Below, piece by piece: positions 1 to 29,100 of a stretch of DNA of 64,000 nucleotides (positions are counted from its first letter, which is position 1; each line of letters begins with the position of its first letter). This stretch comes from Apricaphanius iberus (lineage: Eukaryota > Chordata > Actinopteri > Cyprinodontiformes > Aphaniidae), in the NCBI GenBank assembly GCA_028564705.1, contig JAPXFQ010002095.1, positions 558,001-622,000 of the forward strand, in the 5' to 3' direction. The notes beneath the pieces were generated by a model, which had not been told where the DNA came from, ran no database searches, and worked only from the letters and a program-made list of their open reading frames with translations. The position numbers and the translations under genes are program-made.

Positions 1-1106
1 CTGCAACAACCAAAGAAGAAAATAAAACCTGCCTTCAAATTAGTTGCATTTTTTGTGTGGTAGAACTAGTGGGGGTCAATATAAAATGTATAGAAATGAT
101 ATAAATTTAGCCAATGGTAGATGTTTTAACTATACCATGATGGGGCATTTTGATGTCATCAAGCTGTGCCTACATACTTTGTACCAGGTGCACAAGGAAG
201 ATAAATACTGATATTCTGTGTTTGTATTCATGGTAGATAAAAGTTTAAAATTTGTTGTTGAACTTTGAAGCATTTTTTAATTCATATATTATAATGCCTT
301 TTTAAAGTCCTCATATTATTTTATACTTTTATTTTGTTAGTATTAGTGTTTGATATGGATAATTTATTTTGTCCAAAAATAAAGGAAGATTAATAGTAAG
401 TAACCGGGAAATCAAACAATTTGGAACTTCATTTCAATAACATTTAGCTTTTATTTTATTTAAAATATCTTCATCTTTATTTATGTTGTGAGAATTTTGT
501 GTCGCGTTGTTTTGGAGAAAGATCTGAATTTTTTTTTTAATGCATTTTATACAATAAATGTTATTTCATTGGTATTCTAAACCTTTTGGGAGTTCTGCTG
601 AAATGCATCCTAAAAGTGAGAATGCTCATATATATCGTAAGCGATATTTGTACCAACACGCTAGATTATAGCGCAATATAGACTTTAGTTCACATCGCCC
701 AGTTCTAGGTAGCAGTATCTGCATCGGTACTCGATATCGCCAAGTATCGGTATGGGATCAGTTTAAAGAAAGTGGTATCGCTGCATCCCGAGTTACATCC
801 ATCAATCAAATAAAAATTCACCATTAAAAGAACCACAAAGAAACAGTCAAGCAGAAGTTATAAGCGTGAACGCATGGGGGCGCTGCAGCTGCTGGAAGAG
901 TCTTGGTACCAGGTCCAGTTTAGTCTGCCTGTTCAAATCTATAATAAACATCTCCAGTTTTCATTTGACTGAACAGAAAAATCCATATTCACCAGGATAA
1001 ACTCCATCACTCCCTGTTAGCACAACCAAACCACCTCATTCTGCTGCAGAAAGGCTTCATATCAGGACAGCGGCGTTCAACCGTGTTTTGGGGTCAGAGT
1101 AAAGTT
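1..1106. other. ada2 3' flank/3'UTR, with a transposon relic
   Basis: AT-rich, no gene seen. The last few hundred bases below 1107 are probably ada2 3'UTR. Around 625-800 lies a decayed palindromic element with repeated GTATCG/CGATAT words, the same family as those at 5416 and 19110. Confidence 0.4.
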
Positions 1107-18955
<17,849 letters not shown>

Positions 18956-19109
18956 CTTCTCACAAACTGGAGAGGAAAAGGACCGGAGAGTCAACAGTAA
19001 ATACACATATTAGAGCATCTATAACAGTGGAGATGCATGAATTAAGCAAATTATCTGCAGATATTTTAATGTTTAGATGTTCATAAAATAAAAAAATAAT
19101 AAAAAACAC

Positions 19110-19389
19110 TAGAGATGCAACGATAGCACTTATTTTCAAACCGATACTTAACACACACAAAAACAGCAATGAACTGGAAGAATAGTTTTGTTTTATTTTC
19201 TGCTTGATACAACAAATGATGGTTAATTAGTTAATAAAAAAGACCAGAAAAACGAAAAATAAACATTTTCTGTTAAATTATTTCCACATTTTAAGTATCA
19301 GTTCCTGGTATCGCTTAACGTTAACAAAAACAAGTAGTGTAGAATAGTATCGGCCCGATACCCGATACCAGCGTATCGGTGCATCCCTA
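19110..19389. mobile_element. hAT-like MITE (GATAC family)
   Basis: TAGAGATGCAACGATAGC at the left and CGGTGCATCCCTA at the right are inverted ends; the interior is related to 5416-5921. Non-coding. Confidence 0.65.
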
Positions 19390-20580
19390 AAAACATTTCT
19401 TGTATATAGTTATGGAGAACAATTCCTGCCAAAATTGACAGTAAATCAATAAATATATATTTGGACATAGAAAAATAAATGTGTAAATACAAATGAAAAT
19501 GAATATTTAAAATTCAACTTAGGTTGAAATCTGTTCATTTATTTATTATTAGTGGAGTTATTCACATTGAGTAAAAAGCATAATAAAAGCTTCATAAAAT
19601 TACTTCTTTTTTTAGTTACTCAAGTAAATACAAATAGTTACTTTACACCTCGGATAAAATACCAACATCATACTTTCTTTCTGCAAAACATAAAAAAAAA
19701 AAAAAAAAGAATAGAAATAAAATACTGGTTTATTGAAAATGACAAACTCCCTACAGTAGATGTATCAATAATAATAATAAGTAGATTTTTTCAGAATGTC
19801 AGGTTTACCACGTAGTATTAGGGCAATTGTAAACAAAATAAAAATATTTTGAAGTAAATTTCTACCCCAAAAAAAACTAAGAAATTCTGAGATTAAAGTT
19901 AAAATTAAATATTGTCCAGAAAAAAATCGGAAATTCTCTGATGTGAAAAAGCGGCAAAATCACGAGTAAAAACTCAACATTTCTGAGATTCATTTCAGGT
20001 ATTTTACTAGGAAAAACACGTAATTTTATGATGTAGAAAAAAAGAACATTTGCGAGAAAAACTACATGATTACATTTCCAATATCTAAACTAAGATATTT
20101 CTGACATTCTAAAGTCAGAAATAAAAATAAAAAATGCCTTTAATGAAAGAAATTTCGTAGTTTTTTCTTGCAAAATGTTCTAGTTTTTCTACATCAAAGA
20201 GTTACGTGTTTTTTTAAAGAAAATATCTTTAATTAATGTCAAAAATTCTGTCCTTAAACTCGTAATTTTACGACTTTTGTGACGGAGAATTTTCGACTGT
20301 TTTTCTGGAAAATATGTTCAATTAATCTCAGAAATTCTGACTTTTTACTCGTAATTTTGCTACTTTCTGACAGAGATATTCTGAGTTTTTTGTTTTTTTT
20401 GTGGAAAATATGTGACTTTAATCTCAGTTTCTTTTGGGGGGGTTGAAATTTACTCCAAAATAATTTTGTTTTGTTTTCAATTGCCCTAATAATCCGTCGT
20501 ACACATCAGCCGCTCTGAGCGGGTTTTATTTATCTAGACCGAGGGGAAAATATTTCCAGCAGACTGAAAACTCACTTTGG
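19390..20580. other. ada2 intron 1, AT-rich, no gene seen
   Basis: Low-complexity AT sequence with repeated TTCTGAGATT / GTAATTTT words between about 19860 and 20460, both orientations, probably a decayed inverted repeat. No coding signal. Confidence 0.35.
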
Positions 20581-20730
20581 AGTCTCAGAAGTTAAATAAA
20601 ACCTCCATCCACTGATAAAATAATCCGTTTAAAAGGAGAATCCACAGATAATTAACATGTTCAGACGGAACAAAAGAGACTAATGGAGGTCGCCGTTTGC
20701 GAGGCACAAAGGGAAGAAGTGTGACTTTAC

Positions 20731-20900
20731 CTCGGCTGTTTTGTTGACGAAGCTCCGCAGCGACGGTTTCGCTGCAGCTGTGAGTTTCTGCTGTAGCGAA
20801 CCGAACCGAACCGAACCTGTTTTCACCGCTTTCTGACCGAGCTGTCACAGAAATGAACCCCACATATGAGCTCAGCGGAGCGGCTCGCTGCTCACCCTGA
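20731..20900 (-). promoter_or_regulatory. ada2: Probable ada2 non-coding first exon and promoter region
   Basis: A good donor (CAGCCGAG followed by GTAAAG) ends at 20731. The sequence above it, to about 20900, is more GC- and CpG-rich than its surroundings. It contains a short GGTTC tandem on the minus strand. The coding exon at 18966 has an acceptor just 11 nt before the ATG, so a 5'UTR exon is required upstream. The transcription start is not visible; 20900-21000 would be the core promoter. This is an inference from position, splice site and composition. Confidence 0.45.
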
Positions 20901-20999
20901 GCGCTGACTTCCAGGCAAACAAGCCCCGCCTCCTGTGTGTTGATTGGCTGAAGGGGGACGTCGTTCGCTGTTTCATTGGCTCACCTGGAGATGTAAACA

Positions 21000-22040
21000 G
21001 AGTTCGGCGAGACGAAGAGCAGGGAAGCTCTTTAAAACGATTCTAGCTTTATTGTGTTTGAAGGAAAGTTTTAAGCTAAAACTTATACATGACACATATT
21101 TAGAGAATGTTTTCTACAAAAAGGTTTCACATTTCTACGTTTTTCACATTTTAGGAAAAGAAAAGCCAAATTTACTCTAATAATTTGCATAATTACGAAC
21201 CTCACCCGATGCATGCAGAGCTCCTTCAGGGACAAACTGATGTCTTTCCTCATCAACATTTCTAATGCTGTAATTTGCACATTGTTTGTATTTTCTGTTT
21301 AGATACTAACTTTGGAAATAATAAGTTTGCTTTTTTTTTATCTGCAAGTACACTTACACATTCCTTACATATTTCTAAATATTTTAAATGATTTAAAACT
21401 CTTTAGGTACCCTGATCTGTTTCACATTAACATGGTTATGCCACTTTATCTGTATTTTATATTTTGTATCTTTAATAACTGCACAGTACTCCGTTTTTTA
21501 AACTATGGCCACATTGTAGAGATTTTTCTCGACTCTTGCATCTTGAAAGGAGAGACAATTTCCATTTGGGTTGGGATTTAGTTTAGAAAATACTTGGTTC
21601 TAAAGCCCAGTGGGTAAAAACTACCAGATAATTTATTCATGGAAGATAAAACATTACAATATTAAGATTTCAACAAAGATACTACAACTTTTAAATTCTG
21701 TTCTGTTCTCTCTCTGCTGCTGTTACAACTGAAATTCCCCTCATGGGACAATAAACTAAATATTTAACTAACAAGCTAATTTGGCTTGTTAAATGTTTCG
21801 CTTCAAACTAAATATTTCAATTCAAAAATACTTTATTGGTCCCAGAGGGAAATTGAGTGTTTTTGTAGCTCAATGCTAATTAATGTTTCAAGGAGTTGTT
21901 GTAGACCATGATGGCTGTGGGGAGAAAGCATTTCCTGTAGCGGTCTGTGTTGCAACGGTCCTGAAGAAACATCCGACCGAAGAAACTCTGTTGCTCAGGG
22001 TTGTCTATAATCTTTTTGATTTTATGAAGGGTTACAAGCT
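21000..22040. other. Intergenic region between ada2 and cecr2
   Basis: AT-rich; the short open frames (e.g. 21312-21581) are compositionally biased and show no family features. About 21815-22020 resembles a decayed repeat (ACTTTATTGGTCCCAGAGGG). Core ada2 promoter elements may lie in the first 100 bases. Confidence 0.35.
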
Positions 22041-23240
22041 AATCTGGTTAGCTAAATATTTAGCTTCAATCTAAATATTTAACTAGTAAACTGATTTGGC
22101 TAGCTAAATATTTAGCAAGATAATCTGGAAAGATAAATATTTTGATTCAAAATAAATGTTAGTTGAGAAGATAATCTAAACATTTAGCTTCAAATTAAAT
22201 GATTAGCTGGCAAGCTAACCTGGCTAGCTAAATATTTAGCAATACGATCTGGCAAGCTAAATATTTAGATTCAAAATAAATGTTTTGTTGACAAGATAAT
22301 CTAACTAAATATTTAGCTTCAAACTAAACATTTAACTAGTAAACTGATTTGGCTAGCTAAATATTTAGCAAGATAATCTGGAAAGATAAATATTTTGATT
22401 CAAAATAAATGTTTAGTTGAGAAGATAATCTAAACATTTAGCTTCAAATTAAATGATTAGCTGGCAAGCTAACCTGGCTAGCTAAATATTTAGCAATACG
22501 ATCTGGCAAGCTAAATATTTAGATTCAAAATAAATGTTTTGTTGACAAGATAATCTGACTAAATATTTAGCTTCAAACTAAACATTTAACTAGTAAACTG
22601 ATCTGGCTAGTTAAATATTTAGCTTCAATCTAAATATTTAACTAGTAAACAAATCTTGCTAGCTAAATATTTAGTTATTTAGCCAGCTAACCTGCCTAGC
22701 TAAATATTTAGCAAGATAATCTGGAAAGATAAATATTTTGATTCTAAATAAGTGTTTAGTTGAGAAGATAATCTAAACATTTAGCTTCAAATTAAATGAT
22801 TAGCTGGCAAGCTAACCTGCCTAGCTAAATATTTAGCAAGCTAACCTGCCTAGCTAAATATTTAGCAAGCTAACCTGACTAGCTAAATCTTTAGTAAGAC
22901 AATCCGGAAAGCTAAATATTTAAATAAGCTAATATGGCTAGCTAAATATTTAGCTTTATATTAAATATTTAGTTAAGCCAATATGGCTAGCTAAAATATT
23001 TAGCTTCAAACAAAAATTTTAACTACCAAACTAATCTGGCTAGCTAAATATTTGGCAAGACAATCTGGCAAGCTAAATATTTAGATTCAAAATAAATGTT
23101 TAGTTGACAAGATAATCTAACTAAATATTTAGCTTCTAACTAAATATTTAACTAGTAAGATAATATGGCTAGCTAAATACTTAGCTTCAAATTTAATATT
23201 TAACTATCAAGTTTATCTGACTAGCTACATATTTAGTTTC
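22040..23240. repeat. Palindromic AT-rich tandem array (TAGCTAAATATTTAGC)
   Basis: A self-complementary core GCTAAATATTTAGC recurs roughly every 30-60 bp, many times, separated by variants of AAGATAATCTGG and CAAAATAAATGTT. A longer block beginning AACTAGTAAACTGATTTGG recurs at 22081 and 22334 (253 bp apart). It lies between ada2 and cecr2. Confidence 0.9.
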
Positions 23241-23808
23241 AAATTAAATACTTTGCTAATTTTTTAATGTTGCACCTGAACAGATGTACCAAAATAAAAG
23301 CTGGGTCTTGTGAACAGAACGTCACCACTTTGTTTGTTTTTTTTCCCTCCCAACATTTAATCTTAAAACTTAGGAAAAGCCCTTATAACGGCTTTACAGA
23401 CGTGTACGAGCGGATTTACAGCAACCGTGACGCACCAGCAGCGGTTTATGTGGAGGTTAGAAGGCCACTGCTTTTATTTTGAATATTTAGCTCAGAGTTA
23501 AATATTGTGAATTTTTATTTAATTTTTTACTGACAGGCTACATTATCCAAATTGTTGCTGTTAAATTCTGATTGTGTAATTTTAAACCCATATTTCTCTG
23601 GCTATGATATTAAATGATTAAATATTGCCTTAAACAAACAAGAAAAACCTCTTGATTATTGGAGTTTGGAGACCTCTGACCCCTGTGGAAGGGCGCCATC
23701 TAGAGTTTCTGGACTGGTGGAACATTAGTTTCTGAACACAGGGAAGCATTTTCCCCCTAAAAGGCAGAATTCATTACAGTGAGACAGACTCTTGGTTGAG
23801 AAACGTTA

Positions 23809-26049
23809 TTTATTTCTAAGACAGTATAGAAAATAATCAATTCCCAAAAATAATCTGTCAGTCAGATAAGAACATGTAAACTCCATGTTAAAAACCAAAA
23901 AAGGTACAAGACTGTTTTTTTTCCCTCCTCCCAGAGCCGCCATCTTACTGAGGTAAAGGACGACGGCTCAGAAAACATGGCAGGTACATTTTTTTATTAA
24001 AAAACAAGCCCAAAAATGTACAAAAAAAATCTTAAAAGAGACAATAAATATGATTCACATTTAATCAAGCCTAGATGGGTTTGTCACTAGTGCAGAGAGA
24101 TGACAGAGAGTGAAGGAGAGAATCGTTTCCAGCAAACTGGTGGCCAGTCTGTGCACCAGTATAGACGCACACAGCAGGGATGCACGCTACTTCCTCTGAA
24201 GCCTTCAGCTCTCTGCATTCGTTCACTACTTTAAAATAAACGACGAGCCACAGAGAAAAACTGACATTGCATTTAAAAAAAAAAAAAAAAAATCAAAAAC
24301 AGAATTCAACGACATTGGTTCAGAGCGCCTCCAATCTGACCGAAACCAGTTTTCCCATCATGCAGCAGTAGATTTTCCATGAGATGGTACGTTTTCCCAG
24401 CAGCTAGTTGAGGTAGATTCAGTTCATTACTAAGAACTAAAAGGGGCAAAGCTACAATTGTTACTGGACATATTTCTAAAATGGAAAAGGAAAGCAGAAT
24501 GAGAATCAGACGAAACCAAAAGACGTTTTATAAGAAAGATGGGGGGGGTGTAGGCCGGTTCAGAGCTGCTGTGTCAGTTCAGGCGTGCCGCTCCTTCCTC
24601 GAATGATTCACAAAAATACCCGTATTCTGCATCCGTAGACCTGAGGAGAAGCTGCCTATCGACAGCAGGGGGAGGAATGAAACACTGACGATAAAAGACG
24701 GATTTCTTCACGTTTGTTCGATGCAAGTGCAACGTACCAGCAGGGAGGGAGGATGGAGCTCAGTAGTTCAGGACTGGGATGAATAAAACATTTATTTTGG
24801 AATATTTCTGGAAGGCCACTCAGTTCTGGGGCGTCCTGATCGAACTCTTAGTGCATAACTGAGACGCTGGGAAGCAGCGCCGCTTCCTGGGAAGACATTC
24901 TTTAAAATCGAAGGCAGCTTTGAAGGTTTGGGTGTGTTTTTTATTTTTATTTTTAGAGTTATGGGTAGAAACTGGGGGTAGGAGGGCTGCTCCAGTGTTG
25001 TGTGACTTAAAATGTGCAACTACGGTGCTGCGTTTATTGTCTAAACATTAATCATACATTCACAAGGAGGAAGAAGGCATCTGGCAGGACGTCCGTGAGA
25101 CTCTGCTACACCCGAGTTAATCAGCGGCCTGCTGTCCGGCATTCCTGAAGGCAGCGTCCCCCCCATGCCGGGCAGGTTGACCCTTTTATACGGGAGGAGA
25201 AAGGTTTCAAGAAGAAACGGTCCGAGAGCTCAGAGAAGTTCTCGTTTATTCTGAGTAGGAAGAGAATCGATCTCCAATCCGTTCCTCGTTTTGGCTGCCG
25301 GCTGATCGGGTGGATCCTCACAGCCGGAAGCCGGGAACGTTTCGGATCCCGTTCAGGACGACGGAGACGGAAAACAGCTGCAGCCACCTGGTATCTGGAA
25401 GAAGATACTTCTTCGTATCTGGAAGAGGAAAATAAAACAAATAAATACGTTCGGAAATGCATTTGTAAACAAGTAAATATAGAAAAAAAATTATATGGAA
25501 ATAAATAAACGAATACAGCAATAAATAAATATATGTGGGTAAATACAAAAGATTTAATAATGGTTTTCAAAATGTATTTTATTTATTCATAATTTGGTTT
25601 TCATATTTATTTATGCACACATCTATTTATTGCTATGTTTATTTCCACATTAGTTAATTGATTTCCACATTTATTATATAGTTCGACATTTATTAAATTT
25701 ATAGATCTTTTTTTTCCAATTTGCTTACTTCCATTTTTATTTATATCCAGATTTATTTAATCATTTATTTATTTATTCATATTATATTTTACCCCCAAAT
25801 GTATTTGTTTTTACTTCCTTTTTAATGTATTTCCACTTTTTTATTTATTTCACATCTATTTATTTATTTCCAAATGTCAGGCAGTCATCTGCATAAAAAG
25901 GTTCAGCTTAACAAGCAAACACGTCATTCTGGAGGCGTTTTCTTCGTATCGACGACTGAAATGAAACCAGACTGATAGAAAGGAAATGTTTCTTCAGTAA
26001 TCCTGCAGTTATTCTCATTAATTTTTACTCACCTTGATCCTCTGATGTG
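23809..26049 (-). other. cecr2: Probable cecr2 3' untranslated region
   Basis: About 2.2 kb without a supported gene downstream of the cecr2 stop. A minus-strand AATAAA occurs at 23814-23809 and another at 24796-24791, either of which could end the transcript. The part from about 25430 to 25880 is AT-rich low-complexity sequence (AAATA-type runs). The 149-residue open frame at 25121-25570 has no family features and was not called a gene. Confidence 0.4.
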
Positions 26050-26101
26050 TTACAGTCCTGGTTTCCCTCCATGACCTCCAGGAGCCGCCATCATCCGTTG
26101 C
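26050..26101 (-). CDS. cecr2: cecr2 terminal coding exon
   Basis: The acceptor CTGTTTTAG precedes 26101. It is joined in phase to the donor at 27881: the split Gly is followed by [16 protein letters not shown] and TAA at 26052-26050. Support is the good splice sites, exact phase, and the Gly/Met-rich composition continuing the tail. The alternative is that the preceding exon is terminal. Confidence 0.62.
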
Positions 26102-29100
26102 CTAAAACAGTTCAGACTTTAATTAGGACCATTAGTCCAGTAAACTAACAACACATCACAGATACATGGCAGCAGAGAATTTACAGTAAGATAAGTATAA
26201 ATGGACTGAACTTATATAGCGCTTTTCTAGTCTTACTGACCACTCAAAGCGCTTTACATTGAAGCCGCACTCACCCATTCACACTCGCATTCATACACCG
26301 ACACCCAACATGGCTCGGTAGGACAATGTAGAATTTGGGGGTTAAGTGCCTTGCCCAGGGGCACATCGACATGTGACTGGAGGAAGCTGGAATCGAACCT
26401 ACGACCCTCCGATTGCAAGCCAACTACTCTACCACTGAGCCACAGTATATAATTCTTCCCAAAAATAATTACAATTGTCAAACAGCTTTTTGTGCTTTGA
26501 TCAGCATTTTTTCTTTAATTAAATAAAATAGTACAAGCAGACATAGCCAGAGTAGATTAGAAATATTTATTTGCTTAAATCACTTTGGAGCTGTTTGGAA
26601 ACTTCGACAGACAGGGGGAGTATTCCACGAAGCAAGCTCAACAGATCGAGGCTTATTTGAAATATCCTCGCTTGAATTTGCGTAAAAGTTCACTCCAGGT
26701 TTATTCGGTTGCTCAGGTGAATTTAATCTGCGCTGATTCAAGCGGGGTTTAACAAGCTGGGCTCATGTGCCTCAACAGGCAGCTCCTGTTAATCAGTGCT
26801 AGATAAGTGAGAATGGGGAGCCTAAGCCCCGCCCTTCTACTTCCTGTCCATGGGTTTCCTAATGCCAAAAAAAAAAAAAAAAATGCTCAATGGACTGAAA
26901 TGCGCCATGGATAAAACATATGATGTCTGTGAATTTTAAAGACTAATTTTGATCCAGAGAAAACGCAGATTTTCGAGCAGCGGAAAAAGTTACTTTAGGT
27001 TTTGTGTGAAAACGTTTAGCGGACTACAACTGCAGAAGAAGAAGGAGACTGAGGGTCGTAGCCTCCAGGATGAAGAAAGGAGCATTAAACACGGAGAAAA
27101 CCTCTATAAATCTGACCGTGTGGAAAGTAGCAGCTATGTCGGGATAAATCAGTCGGTGGAGTGAGAGCCAGCATGGAGGAGAAGCTCTACAAGCTCTAGG
27201 TCAGTGTTTTACGTGCTATAGCTAGTGCTAGCTCCTGTTAGCCACATGGCGTCATATATGCGATTTCTGATTTGTAGCCATTTTAAATACTAATTTTTAC
27301 AACCAAATAAATCCCAAATCACTGGACAAACACATTAGAAATGTAAATAATTAGTTATCCTTTAAATCGAAGTACAACATATGTGTGATTCAGGACTTCA
27401 GACAAAGCGGACCAGAAAACAACTTTTATCCCTCCATTGACTTCCATTCATTATTTTTTCAGTGTGGGGACCAACGGGCCGACAGGAAGGGGAGGAGCTT
27501 AGCCTCCCTACAGGAAGGGGAGGGGCTTAGGCGAGATCCCGGCCCCGACCGGGTCAGAATCAGAACCGGTAACCCTGCAGAACGTCCCTCCAGCTGGAAG
27601 CAGAACCACAAACACAGATTCTAATGGTGGGATTTTTATTCCCACCAATATAAACAAATATTTCTGGTGGAGTCAGTTTTATTTATTAATTTACTTTAAA
27701 GGGAACGTTTTATGCAAATTAGACTTTTTCGTCCTTTTGTGATGCAGAAATTGCATCTGAGAAACTCCGCCCACTCCGTGGGTGGGCGTGGCCTGCTATG
27801 GCTAATTTGCATAAAACAGCTCGTTGAGGAACTGGTTTTCTTATTTTATGTTGATAAACCGAATAAATGAAGCTGCTTACCCAGGATGGAGGAAGCGCTC
27901 CGGCGCCAGGCCGCCCTGCTGGACCATCATGCCCTGGAAGTGCCCCGCAGCTCTGTACATGCGCGTCTGACCGGGGGGGTAGGGCAGCTGCTGGGGCCGC
28001 TGCAGGGCGTCCATCAGGTGTGGGTGGGGTCTCTGGGCGGCGTAGCGGGGATCCATGTACGGCTGGCCGGGATACGACGCCCCGACGGCGTGACCCTGAG
28101 GCATCATGGGAGGCGGGTGCACGGCGTCCTGCGGGCCCCGCGGATCGTAGACGAAGCCGGAGGCGACAGGGTGCAGCTGAAGGGGCGGGGCGGCTCGACG
28201 GCGGGCAGCTGCGTTGTGGCTGTCCAGGTCCAGGATTTGTTTCGGGCTCCCTGGTGGCTCCGGGTTCTGAGAGCTGCCGTCCTCCGAGGCGGAGGGCGGG
28301 GCGTCGGGGGCGGGGCCTGGGGACATCAGGCCGTCGGAGCCCAGCGGCGACGCGCCGCCGTTGTAGGCGGCGGGCGGCCGGTAGGGAGACTGGTAGCCCC
28401 CCCTGCTGGTGGTCTGGGGTTGAGGCTGCGTGTAGTAGCCCTGCTGCGGGTACTGCTGGGGGGGGAACATGTTTGTGAGCGCTGGGGGGGGGCGCTGGGT
28501 AGGTATCTGGTAGGAGAAGGCGTTTGCCCCCTGCTGCTGGTACGCTGGGTGGGGGGCGGAGCTGTGGTAGGCGTGGTGAAGCGCCGGAGGCGGAGCCTTG
28601 TACTGTGGATGTAGAGCGCCCCCTGTGGCGTACGGTCCCACGGCTCCGTTGACCTGACCCTGGGCGTAGCCGGGGGCCCCCAGGGACTGGTACGTCTGCC
28701 GCGGCGCGGGGGACGCGACGTCCGTGTTGGGCCGAGCGGCCGGCTCGCTGGGCCGCTGGCCGCCGTGTTCCGCCGGGCTGGGCTGGCAGGGTAGAACCGT
28801 GGCGGGGTGGCTGGGCGGCAGAGAGGAGAGAGGCGGTCCGGGTCGGGGGCTGCTCTGCGCGCGGCGCTGCGGGGAAACGGGGAGGCGAGAGGCGGCGCTC
28901 CGTGCGTCTGAGGCGTTCTGCGGCTCCTCCTGGGTCTCCGGGGATGCGGAGCGCTGCGGCGGCTGAACGCTCAGAGCGGGACGCCGTACGCCGGCCTCCT
29001 GCTCCGGTCCAGGAGGACGTCCCTGGGGTCCAGACGGGCTCAACGCCGTGACGTGATCCTGGCCACAAACGTTTCTCCGTGACGCCGCTGGATTAGAGAC

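Noticed and set aside
25121..25570. 149-codon minus frame in the probable cecr2 3'UTR
   Set aside because: Low-complexity, AT-rich first half and no domain; may simply be untranslated sequence.
27719..29068. 449-codon minus-strand frame and 203/242-codon plus-strand frames over the same region
   Set aside because: High GC content leaves several frames open. The cecr2 frame is fixed by splice phase and by the LDLDSHNAA island; the others lack both.
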